Origin: Blautia sp. MSJ-19 | Lineage (GTDB): Bacteria; Bacillota; Clostridia; Lachnospirales; Lachnospiraceae | Direction of reading: 5' to 3' | DNA: 64,000 bases | NCBI RefSeq assembly: GCF_018918125.1 | Contig: NZ_JAHLQA010000009.1 | Coordinates: 1 to 64,000 of the forward strand | Shown here: positions 57,094-64,000 of the stretch, in pieces | How the letters are laid out: the number at the start of each line of letters is the position of its first letter | How positions within the stretch are numbered: the first letter of the stretch is position 1 | Made by a program: the position numbers and the translations under genes | The notes under the pieces: generated by a model | Seen by the model: the letters and a program-made list of their open reading frames with translations, nothing else | What the model was told of the DNA's origin: nothing | Databases searched by the model: none

Positions 57094-57810
57094 ATGAGAA
57101 TTGCGATTGTAGATGATATTGCCAGCGAGCGGACGCTTCTGCATACCCGGCTGGAACAGCAGCTTGTGAAACGTGGTGTCCATGCTGACCTGACAGAATT
57201 TGAAAATGGAGAATCCTTTCTGAAAGCCGCAAAGGAACGGCCTTTTGCAGTCTTGTTTCTGGATATTTACATGGACGGGGCAAACGGTGTCGAGATTGCC
57301 AGAGAGCTTCGGAAATCTGATCCGGACTGTCTTCTGATCTTTACGACTACATCCACAGACCACGCACTGGAGGGCTTCAAAGTCCGGGCTCTGCACTATC
57401 TTGTAAAGCCTTATAGTGAAAAAGATATTTCCGATCTGATCGATGAGATTCTTTCCCGCATTCCAGTTTCCGGAAAGTACATAGATATAAAGGTAAACGG
57501 AAGCAACATACAGGTTCCTTTCCGCAGTATCATATATGCGGAACATTTTTCCCATATGATCCATGTCCACACATCAAAAGCCGGAGAACTTGTTACCAGA
57601 CAGTCCTTTGAAGCTTTTCATGCTCTTCTCAAAATGGATCCACGGTTTTATCAGTGCAACAGGGGAATTGTGATCAATCTGGAACATGCTGTTGATTTTG
57701 ACGGGACGGTTTTTGTGATGGATAACGGAAATCAGATTCCTGTCAGTCAGAAACTGGTCAAAAGCGCCAGAGAGACTTTTATGGAGTTTCTTTTTCAGAA
57801 AGGACACTGA
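57094..57810 (+). CDS. LytTR response regulator
   Basis: A 238-residue AgrA/LytR-type regulator: receiver domain with the acceptor aspartate at about 57 (LFLDIYMDG) and VKPYSEKD, then a LytTR DNA-binding domain (KYIDIKVNGSNIQVPFRSIIYAEHFSHMIHVHT ... YQCNRGIVINLEHAVDFDG). The start at 57094 has CAGGAGG. Three bases before the kinase gene, so one transcript. LytTR regulators usually control secreted peptides or exported proteins, which suits the divergent secreted-protein gene. Confidence 0.95.
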   Translation: MRIAIVDDIASERTLLHTRLEQQLVKRGVHADLTEFENGESFLKAAKERPFAVLFLDIYMDGANGVEIARELRKSDPDCLLIFTTTSTDHALEGFKVRALHYLVKPYSEKDISDLIDEILSRIPVSGKYIDIKVNGSNIQVPFRSIIYAEHFSHMIHVHTSKAGELVTRQSFEAFHALLKMDPRFYQCNRGIVINLEHAVDFDGTVFVMDNGNQIPVSQKLVKSARETFMEFLFQKGH

Positions 57811-57812
57811 GA

Positions 57813-59156
57813 ATGGATATGATATTGAGACCGATCCTTGAACTTACGGTGATCATCCCAGGCATACTTCTTGCATATCTGCCGGTAAAAACTTATCTGA
57901 GACAACAGCCGGGCAGACTGGCGGCATGGCTGTTTCCTCTGCTTGCAGGGATCTGTGTTCTTGGAGGCGTATTGTGTTATACCCTGCGTATTTCTACTCT
58001 TCCGATTTTGTTTGTCCTGCTGCCTTTTGTCATGGTGATCTACCACAAAACGCTTCGCATCACCATCTGGAAATCGAGCAGTATTTTCCTGGCAGTATGT
58101 GCAGTATTTGCGTGTGTCAACAGTCTGTCAAGAGCTGTAAATGCCATTCTTACAGCAGGGCTTAACCTTACGGAAAATGAATTATGGTTCCAGATCGGAG
58201 CGGGAGTTTTTTATAATGGGATCTGCTTACTTTTCCTTCTGGCAGCCTGGTATCCGGCATCCCATGCTGTGCGGACAATGGTGACTGATGAAAATCTCGC
58301 ACAGACCTGGTACATCTTCTGGATCCTTCCTCTGATCTTCATTGCCCTGAATCTGTTCATGGTGCCGACATATCGAAATACTCTGTATACCGGTCGGATC
58401 CTGCAGGGATATATCGTGATCAGTCTGGTTCTTCTGTTGATCCTGGTTCTTTTTTATGCCATGTTCCTGATGATGGCAAACAGCCTGAACAAGAATGCCA
58501 GACTCGTGCAGGAAAATTATTTCCTCTCTCTTCAAAGAACAAGATACGAAAACCTCTGCACTGCCATTGAAGAAGCCAGACAGGCACGGCATGATATGCG
58601 CCACCATTTTGTCCAGCTTTCCTCTCTTGCAGAAAGTGGTGATCTTGAAAAAATAAAGACATATCTTTCCAAAACGGCTGGCAAAATACCAGCCCATGAT
58701 CTGCATTTTTGTGAAAATCAGGCGGCTGACAGTGTGCTTGGCTATTATTCTGCACTTGCAAAGCGGGAAAATATTCCTTTCCATGTCAAAACAGACCTGC
58801 CTGCACATATTGCCATAGACGAAATCGACATGTGTCTGGTTCTCTCCAACCTCCTGGAAAATGCTATCCAGGCAAGCCTGAAAACAGAGGTTTCCAGAAG
58901 AGAGATCAACGTGACCGCTTATCTTCACTATAACCGTCTTCTCCTGATCCAAATGGAAAATACCTTCGACGGCAAAATAGAGAAGAAAAATGATATTTTT
59001 CAGTCTTCCAAACGCCCGGGCAATGGGATCGGAATCCAGTCGGTACGTCACATTGCTGAGAGAAGAGGCGGTACCGGCAGTTTCTCCTTCGAAAATGGAA
59101 TCTTTACAGCAAGGATCATGCTGCGTCTGAACGAACATGATAAAAATACCGGTTAA
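57813..59156 (+). CDS. GHKL sensor histidine kinase
   Basis: A 447-residue membrane kinase with six or seven N-terminal helices (to about 225), a phosphoacceptor histidine near 260 (ARHDMRHHF), and a C-terminal GHKL ATPase with N box LVLSNLLENAIQASLK and G box GNGIGIQSVRHIAERRGG. This AgrC-like layout senses peptides or small molecules within the membrane. No AgrB or AgrD is nearby, so the signal is unknown. Its stop codon overlaps that of the convergent AraC gene. Confidence 0.95.
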   Translation: MDMILRPILELTVIIPGILLAYLPVKTYLRQQPGRLAAWLFPLLAGICVLGGVLCYTLRISTLPILFVLLPFVMVIYHKTLRITIWKSSSIFLAVCAVFACVNSLSRAVNAILTAGLNLTENELWFQIGAGVFYNGICLLFLLAAWYPASHAVRTMVTDENLAQTWYIFWILPLIFIALNLFMVPTYRNTLYTGRILQGYIVISLVLLLILVLFYAMFLMMANSLNKNARLVQENYFLSLQRTRYENLCTAIEEARQARHDMRHHFVQLSSLAESGDLEKIKTYLSKTAGKIPAHDLHFCENQAADSVLGYYSALAKRENIPFHVKTDLPAHIAIDEIDMCLVLSNLLENAIQASLKTEVSRREINVTAYLHYNRLLLIQMENTFDGKIEKKNDIFQSSKRPGNGIGIQSVRHIAERRGGTGSFSFENGIFTARIMLRLNEHDKNTG

Positions 59157-60208
59157 GTCCGGTTTTTGCCTTCTTTCCCATCGGATATGGTCTTTTTTCG
59201 CCAGACGGTCGGAGGCATGCCGTATTCTGTGCAAAAAGCTGAGGTAAATTTATTTGGATTGAGATAGCCAATCTGTGTGGCTATCTCTCCAACTGTAAGC
59301 TGACTTTCTTTGAGCAGGCGTTCAGCTACCTGCAGTCGGTAGAGTTTCATGTAGGAATAGACAGAGTCTCCATATACACCCCTGAAACATTTCTTCATAA
59401 CAGTTGGTGAGATTTCAAACCTCTCTGACAGATAATCAATTGTATAATGCTCATTGAAATGTTCCACAAGAAATGCATGGATCTGCTTGATCACCGCGAT
59501 CTGCGCTTCCGAAAAGTGCACCCGGTCTGTTTTATTTTCCTCAGGATCCAGACCGGTCAGCACAAGCAGGATCTCCAGCACTTTGACACGGATATAACCA
59601 TGGCGCAGTTTCTCCGGAACACGATAGAGTTCCGAAAAAATATGCTCTATCGTCTGATTGGCCCGGATGATCGTAAAATCCTGCATCCTGGCAAGCTCTC
59701 TGATCCGTTCCAGATCCACAGACAAAAGTTCAAGGATATTCCGCATCTCATCTGTAATTCTTGAAAAATCGATCGTCACCGTGATTCCATGATAATGCGC
59801 CGTTGGAAATTCCGACTGATGTGTCTGATCCTGCAAAAAACAGAACGACAGATCTCCGGCCGACATATAACAGTACTGATGCTCTCCAAACAGACACTCC
59901 GACCGCCCTTCTCTGCAGTAATTGATTTCCAGCACGTTGTCCGCCGGTTCCTGATTCTTGTTACAATATGCCATATGCATATCATTATACACCAGCTCAA
60001 TCCCCGGGAATACATGGTACAGAGTGATATCCCCGACACCGCTCTCATTCTCCAGATGGAAACTGCCAGAATTCTCCTCTTCTTCACCCTTTTCGTGGAC
60101 AGCCGCACCATACAGATCTATGCTGGTAAAACTGTTCGGTAATGCCGGCCGTTCTTTCTGATCTGCTGACTGTAGGATGTTTTTTGCAAGTTCGTATAGA
60201 TTTTTCAT
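59153..60208 (-). CDS. AraC-family regulator
   Basis: A 351-residue transcription factor: an N-terminal cupin-like ligand domain (to about 235), then two helix-turn-helix motifs of the AraC type (NEHYTIDYLSERFEISPTVMKKCFRGVYG and LTVGEIATQIGYLNPNKFTSAFCTEYG). The N-terminus resembles the PchR/YbtA-like regulators of siderophore genes, by eye only. Its ATG overlaps the stop of the FakA-like gene by one base (TAATG), so they are co-translated. Confidence 0.92.
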   Translation of the reverse strand: MKNLYELAKNILQSADQKERPALPNSFTSIDLYGAAVHEKGEEEENSGSFHLENESGVGDITLYHVFPGIELVYNDMHMAYCNKNQEPADNVLEINYCREGRSECLFGEHQYCYMSAGDLSFCFLQDQTHQSEFPTAHYHGITVTIDFSRITDEMRNILELLSVDLERIRELARMQDFTIIRANQTIEHIFSELYRVPEKLRHGYIRVKVLEILLVLTGLDPEENKTDRVHFSEAQIAVIKQIHAFLVEHFNEHYTIDYLSERFEISPTVMKKCFRGVYGDSVYSYMKLYRLQVAERLLKESQLTVGEIATQIGYLNPNKFTSAFCTEYGMPPTVWRKKTISDGKEGKNRT

Positions 60209-60498
60209 TATCCCTGCAATCCATTCGCCTGGCGGATCATGTCTTCGACGACGATGTCAAAGATTTCTCCGATGGAGCTGCAATATTCCAGGATCTTCCA
60301 TGGTTCGTTTGTGTGGAAGTGGATCTTTACCAGGTCCTCGTCTCCTGCTGCGATCAGGCTGTTGCCCTCGAAATGTTCCATGATGTAATCGGAAATCTCG
60401 TCCTCGTCTAGATCTTCATCTCTTCTTTCAATCAGTAGCTGTGTATCATAACGATATGCAAACTGATCATCCTCTGCGTCGATTGAATTTACTGCCAT
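60208..60498 (-). CDS. Stand-alone FakA C-terminal-like domain
   Basis: A 96-residue protein: FAYRYDTQLLIE ... DYIMEHFEGNSLIAAGDEDLVKIHFHTNEPWKILEYCSSIGEIFDIVVEDM. This matches the C-terminal domain of FakA (fatty acid kinase, Dak1_2 type), where the motif reads GDEDLVKVHVHTxDPGxxLEYALxxGELxxIKIENM. The kinase and middle domains are absent. GGAGG fixes the ATG at 60498. It sits between an acyl hydrolase and AraC, suggesting a lipid-related signal, which is inference. Confidence 0.8.
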   Translation of the reverse strand: MAVNSIDAEDDQFAYRYDTQLLIERRDEDLDEDEISDYIMEHFEGNSLIAAGDEDLVKIHFHTNEPWKILEYCSSIGEIFDIVVEDMIRQANGLQG

Positions 60499-60543
60499 TA
60501 TAAGTACCTCCATAAATTTATTTATTACTGTGCACGGTTATAT

Positions 60544-61479
60544 TCATTTCTCCGTGATCTTCCATTCCGCGACTGCATTTCTCACGCGGCGGTCAATGTC
60601 CATTCGTGTCCTGCGACATTCTTTTGGATATTTTCTTGCTGACTGGAACGCCAGTTTCATAAAGATCCCGGAACCAATCGGCAGCATCGTCTTTAACATG
60701 CTCTCCGGGAAAACGAAATGTGTTCCATATTTGTAGATCACAGACTCCAGTCTGCATGTATGCGGGCGTTCTTTGATACGCTGCTTCATACGGCGGATGT
60801 ATTTTGCGGTATCCCACAACACATCATCTTCCGCTCCGATCAGCATCAGTTTCCCATGGATCTTCTCAACTTTTATCATTTCTTCTTCCATGATCGGATG
60901 TGCAGCCTCGGAATCATCAAAGAGTTTCCTCGAATTGAGCATATCTCCTGTCCGCTTTGTTTCCTTCTCGACTACATGCCAGTAGTCCGGATGCTTATAG
61001 CAAAATGGCATATACGGAAGAGGTTCTCCTCTGTAAGAAAAAAGAGATTCTCCCTCAATCGGCCATTCCTTGCAGCCATCTTTTTTGCCCTGCATAAATC
61101 CCTGCCAGATAAAATCACTCGGTGTCAGACCGATCGTCAGAGTGATGTCCTCAAAATAAGAAGCCGCCGTCAGGGCAAGCGTTCCTGTCGTGGATGCCCC
61201 AACAATCCCTATCTTCTGGTTATCGTGTGCTTTCAGCCACTCGATTGCCTTCTCGACACGTTCCAGTGGATAATTATGATGTCCATAATCTTTCTTCGCC
61301 GGTGACATCGTCATCACATTCACACCAAGTTTGTGAAGCCACTTCACCGAAGTACGTGCCAGATAATCCTCCGGGTCGTCCCCGATCATGGCGATCATGG
61401 CACAGTCTGAGTCTGTTTTGCATTTCCAGTATGCGCCATAAAATCCATCCGTATCCACATCAAAATGAATTTTTTTCAT
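60544..61479 (-). CDS. Alpha/beta hydrolase, acyl-CoA thioester hydrolase/BAAT-like
   Basis: A 311-residue hydrolase with a nucleophile serine in GIVGASTTGTLALTAA (about 107), an acid in LMLIGAEDDVLWDT and a histidine in YKYGTHFVFPES. The overall layout resembles the C-terminal domain of bile-acid-CoA:amino acid N-acyltransferase/acyl-CoA thioesterases. No signal peptide, so cytoplasmic. First gene of hydrolase-FakA-like-AraC. Start at 61479 by CGGAGAG. Confidence 0.85.
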   Translation of the reverse strand: MKKIHFDVDTDGFYGAYWKCKTDSDCAMIAMIGDDPEDYLARTSVKWLHKLGVNVMTMSPAKKDYGHHNYPLERVEKAIEWLKAHDNQKIGIVGASTTGTLALTAASYFEDITLTIGLTPSDFIWQGFMQGKKDGCKEWPIEGESLFSYRGEPLPYMPFCYKHPDYWHVVEKETKRTGDMLNSRKLFDDSEAAHPIMEEEMIKVEKIHGKLMLIGAEDDVLWDTAKYIRRMKQRIKERPHTCRLESVIYKYGTHFVFPESMLKTMLPIGSGIFMKLAFQSARKYPKECRRTRMDIDRRVRNAVAEWKITEK

Positions 61480-61570
61480 CCTGCATCTCTCCGTTTCACA
61501 CATATTCTTTGTGTTAGTTTTGTTTAACAACATTATAACATTTCTTCATAAAAAATCCAGTTTTTTCCTC

Positions 61571-61620
61571 TTGACTTTTTCAACAGGTGCCTGTGTATTT
61601 TTTATTAAAGGTACCTGTTG
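61571..61620 (+). promoter_or_regulatory. Promoter and operators of the marR gene
   Basis: TTGACT (61571-61576) with TATTTT at 61596-61601. Matching 14-base inverted arms, TTTCAACAGGTGCC (61579-61592) and GGTACCTGTTGAAA (61610-61623), flank the -10 region. Confidence 0.65.
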
Positions 61621-61639
61621 AAAGCAAAGGAGGTCATAT

Positions 61640-62293
61640 ATGAGTGACATTTATTTTGATATTTATGAAAAACTGTCAACCTTACAATGGCTTATGAAGC
61701 GCTATCAGATGTTCTGTCAGGCAGAGTCCGGTCCATTTGCTGACACAACCAGAGGGCAGGGCAGAATTCTCGCCATGCTGAAAATCCAGCCTGAAATTGC
61801 CACAAAAGAACTGGCATATTTACTTGGAATTCGCCAGCAGTCCCTGAATGAACTGCTCAACAAACTGGAGAAAAACGGCTATGTACAACGAAAGCCATCA
61901 GAAAATGATAAACGTGTTATGATCGTTCATCTGACAGAAAAGGGAAAGCAGATTCAGCAGCCAGAAACAGACTATCAGGAAATTTTTGACTGTCTGCTCC
62001 CGGAAGAATTGCAAAAGCTGTCACAGTATTTAGATCGCATTATCGAGAGTTTTCAGTTACGAAACGGAAATGCTTCTGAAGAAAATGGTATGGCTGACTG
62101 GATGTCCCGGGCAAGGGAACGTATGGGCGATGAGCATTTTGAACAGTTAATGTCTATGCGTGAAAGAGCTTTCGGGCATATGCGGACACCCCAGGACATA
62201 CCGGGAGCGGAACGCTTTTCCCCCAATTATGACGGGCCGGTTCCTGACAGAGAAGGATTTCCACCAGGAAATTTCAGACAAAACAACAAATAA
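61640..62293 (+). CDS. MarR-family regulator with C-terminal extension
   Basis: A 217-residue regulator: dimerising N-terminal helices, winged helix ATKELAYLLGIRQQSLNELLNKLEKNGYVQRKPSENDKRVMIVHLTEKG (about 53-102), and after residue 145 an extension rich in Arg, Met, Pro and Asp (RERMGDEHFEQLMSMRERAFGHM ... GFPPGNFRQNNK) of the kind seen beside MATE/ABC exporters. AAAGGAGG before the ATG. It lies upstream of a truncated MATE gene, its likely target. Confidence 0.93.
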   Translation: MSDIYFDIYEKLSTLQWLMKRYQMFCQAESGPFADTTRGQGRILAMLKIQPEIATKELAYLLGIRQQSLNELLNKLEKNGYVQRKPSENDKRVMIVHLTEKGKQIQQPETDYQEIFDCLLPEELQKLSQYLDRIIESFQLRNGNASEENGMADWMSRARERMGDEHFEQLMSMRERAFGHMRTPQDIPGAERFSPNYDGPVPDREGFPPGNFRQNNK

Positions 62294-62317
62294 CAAAAGG
62301 CACTGTAAATTGCAGCG

Positions 62318-62362
62318 ATAAGTCCTATGGAGATTTTCTGATCTCCACAGGGCTTATTTTTA
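62318..62362 (+). terminator. Terminator between marR and the truncated MATE gene
   Basis: AAGTCCTATGGAGAT ... ATCTCCACAGGGCTT stem with ATTTTTAT tail. Confidence 0.7.
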
Positions 62363-62425
62363 TGCCAGAGTATGCAGGAGGACTTGTCAGCAGCAAGTTC
62401 TCTGTATGAAAAGGAGACGAACAAA

Positions 62426-62853
62426 ATGAACCAGAAAAACGAAAATTACTGGCTTTTAGACGCACCTGTTGCAAAAGCCATATGGCACATGGCAATTCCA
62501 ATGATGCTTGGAATGTCAGTAAACATCATTTACAATATTACAGACACATTCTTCATAGGCAGATTAAATGACACAGCGGCTCTTGCAGCCATCTCACTGC
62601 TGCTGCCATTCACAACCATTTTAATGGCAATCGGAAATTTGTTTGGAACGGGTGGAAGCACTTTGTTTTCCAGACTGTTAGGCAGTGAAAATACAGATAA
62701 GACCCGGCAGTGTTCCACCACAACATTGTGGCTGTCATTTATCGCCGGTCTGTTGGCTACGATAATATCCATCATTTTCAGCAGCACTATCACAAGGCTT
62801 TTGGGGACTGATGCCAATACTTTTTCCTATGTCAGACATTCCCTGGTCATCTG
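62426..62853 (+). pseudogene. MATE-family exporter, 3'-truncated
   Basis: About 143 codons of a normal MATE exporter (LDAPVAKAIWHMAIPMMLGMSVNIIYNITDTFFIGRLND ... FGTGGSTLFSRLLGSEN ... LLGTDANTFSYVRHSLVICQI), that is four of twelve helices. After this the frame reads on antisense through the 3' end of the next gene, so the remaining 300 or so codons are lost. The start at 62426 has AAGGAGA. It cannot make a working transporter. Confidence 0.85.
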
Positions 62854-63474
62854 TCAGATTCCATATTTCTTCAGATCAACTTTGCCGTTGATCACTTCTA
62901 CTCCATCTTCTTCAAGAAGCTTCGCCTGTGCTCCCTCTCCTCCAAACGCAAATGCTCCGGCCAGTTCTCCCTTTGCATTTACCACTCGAAAACACGGGAT
63001 GTGTTCCGGATCCGGGTTTTTGTGCAGGGCGTTTCCGACTGCTCTTGACATCTTTGCATTTCCTGCCATCTCTGCCACTCTTCCATACGTTGCGACATGA
63101 CCTTTGGGAATCTTTTTGACTGCTTCGTAGATACGTTTCGTCGGATTATCTGTAATCATGTCATAGCTTTCGGCGATCATTCTTCTGATGTCTTTATCCG
63201 GGATACTTCCATCCAGAATGATCGTGTTCCAGTGCTCTTTGTTGAGATGATAACCTGCGGTCACAGCATCATATGCAGACCGCCAGAAGTCACGCCACTC
63301 CGGATTCACCTTCACATTGAGATTGATATATCCGTCTTTTTCATAGATCCAGAGGAAGGCTTTCTTACTTCCCTTCACCCTCACCAGCTGCCAGTTTGGA
63401 TCTTTGAACGGGCGTTCTTCATATACATTTTTAAAGGATAATCCAAATTTCAGTGCCTCTTCGCGTGTCATCAT
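62854..63474 (-). CDS. MmcQ/YjbR domain fused to alkyltransferase-like domain
   Basis: A 206-residue fusion. Residues 1-108 match the MmcQ/YjbR (DUF419) fold (EEALKFGLSFKNVYEERPFKDPNWQLVR ... KEHWNTIILDGSIPDKDIRRMIAESYDM), and 112-200 the DNA-binding domain of O6-methylguanine methyltransferases (IPKGHVATYGRVAEMAG ... HIPCFRVVNAKGELAG). The active-site PCHR is PCFR: the cysteine (about 161) is kept but the histidine is lost. It is coupled by ATGA to the upstream HD-domain gene. Confidence 0.88.
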   Translation of the reverse strand: MMTREEALKFGLSFKNVYEERPFKDPNWQLVRVKGSKKAFLWIYEKDGYINLNVKVNPEWRDFWRSAYDAVTAGYHLNKEHWNTIILDGSIPDKDIRRMIAESYDMITDNPTKRIYEAVKKIPKGHVATYGRVAEMAGNAKMSRAVGNALHKNPDPEHIPCFRVVNAKGELAGAFAFGGEGAQAKLLEEDGVEVINGKVDLKKYGI

Positions 63475-63959
63475 AAACAGAACACTTCCCTCGTAATACG
63501 TTTTCCACTGTCTGTTTTCATAACTTTCTCAATAAAGTTTTCGATGTTCTCTTTGCTGTATTCGCTTTCATAAGCATTGACAATATAATCCGCTTCAATC
63601 AGAATCTGATAATCGATTCCCTCAATATCTTTCAATGTATGATGGTGGCCTACCAGATACGCCACACGTTCAATCTGTGCCTCTGACATACCAGTGTCTG
63701 CCAGAAATTCTTTAACGATAGGAATACCTTCTATTTCCTGATACTTGCCGTTTGTATTTCCATATTTTTCCCGGCAGAATGGACACGCAATATCATGTGT
63801 GATTGCTGCCACTTCCAGAATATACTGTGTTTCCTGATCCAGATTTTCCAGTTCACCGATTGTCTTTGCATATGTCCATACACACATGAAATGATTAATA
63901 TCGTGAATATTTCCCTTTGAAAAAGCAATCATTTTTTCCATGATCTCTGAAATTCTCAT
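63471..63959 (-). CDS. HD-domain phosphohydrolase
   Basis: A 162-residue HD protein: HDINHFMCVWTYAKTIGEL, AAITHDIACPFC (the HD pair), VGHHHTLKDIEGIDYQILIEADYIVNAYE. Such small HD proteins hydrolyse phosphoesters, often nucleotides; the substrate is unknown. The start at 63959 follows AAGGAG by nine bases. Its stop overlaps the start of the MmcQ-alkyltransferase-like gene, so the two are co-translated. Confidence 0.9.
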   Translation of the reverse strand: MRISEIMEKMIAFSKGNIHDINHFMCVWTYAKTIGELENLDQETQYILEVAAITHDIACPFCREKYGNTNGKYQEIEGIPIVKEFLADTGMSEAQIERVAYLVGHHHTLKDIEGIDYQILIEADYIVNAYESEYSKENIENFIEKVMKTDSGKRITREVFCL

Positions 63960-64000
63960 AAATAGTTTCTCCTTTTTCACATCAGTTTCATATACAGAAG

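Noticed and set aside
58227-59234. 335-codon minus-strand frame opposite the sensor kinase
   Set aside because: Antisense to an obvious GHKL kinase; no motifs.

Overview
The window looks like chromosomal DNA of an anaerobic gut Firmicute of the Lachnospiraceae (Clostridia). The signs are CodY, the Gram-positive PolC, a class III fructose-bisphosphatase, a CIRCE-controlled groES-groEL pair, an IMP cyclohydrolase of the archaeal PurO type beside an AICAR-formyltransferase-only PurH, EFR1-type ferredoxins and DUF6061, with low-GC promoters and strong AGGAGG ribosome binding sites. A species cannot be named from this sequence alone.

Region 1 (1-34 kb) is mostly core genome on the minus strand: purO-purH behind a ZTP riboswitch, guaB, groES-groEL, codY, comM-dprA-topA, fbp, an operon-like run xpaC-telA-ispG-polC, ilvE, thyA-folA, malQ, deoD and cysE. 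Four tRNA genes (two Gly, Ser, Trp) lie at 32.4-34.1 kb. A few plus-strand genes interrupt: a small XRE regulator, a VanZ-like protein whose promoter implies a leaderless message, a DUF5067-like membrane-anchored protein and a DUF378 protein.

Region 2 (34-50 kb), after tRNA-Trp, is accessory in character. It has redox genes (FMN split-barrel protein, flavodoxin-fold reductase), PnuC, a MATE-MerR pair behind a textbook 19-bp-spacer MerR promoter, a cation antiporter with an attenuator-like leader, two paralogous AAA-ATPase/PD-(D/E)XK proteins, a methyltransferase, a full group II intron with its reverse transcriptase, a DUF6061 gene, a TetR-EFR1-SDR operon with repeated operator motifs, an Ogt methyltransferase, and a 5'-truncated second copy of the intron.

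Region 3 (50-62 kb) reads as an envelope/transport island: a ZinT-like exported protein whose lipobox cysteine appears to be tyrosine, then two translationally coupled ABC half-transporters resembling metallophore importers; a large secreted protein divergent from a LytTR/GHKL two-component system; and an operon of acyl hydrolase, a stand-alone FakA C-terminal-like domain and an AraC regulator. My best guess is metal or metallophore uptake plus signal-controlled secretion, but this is inference.

Region 4 (61.5-64 kb) has an autoregulated MarR gene, a MATE gene cut off after about 145 codons, and an HD-domain protein coupled to an MmcQ/YjbR-alkyltransferase-like fusion. No CRISPR array, prophage or replication origin was seen.
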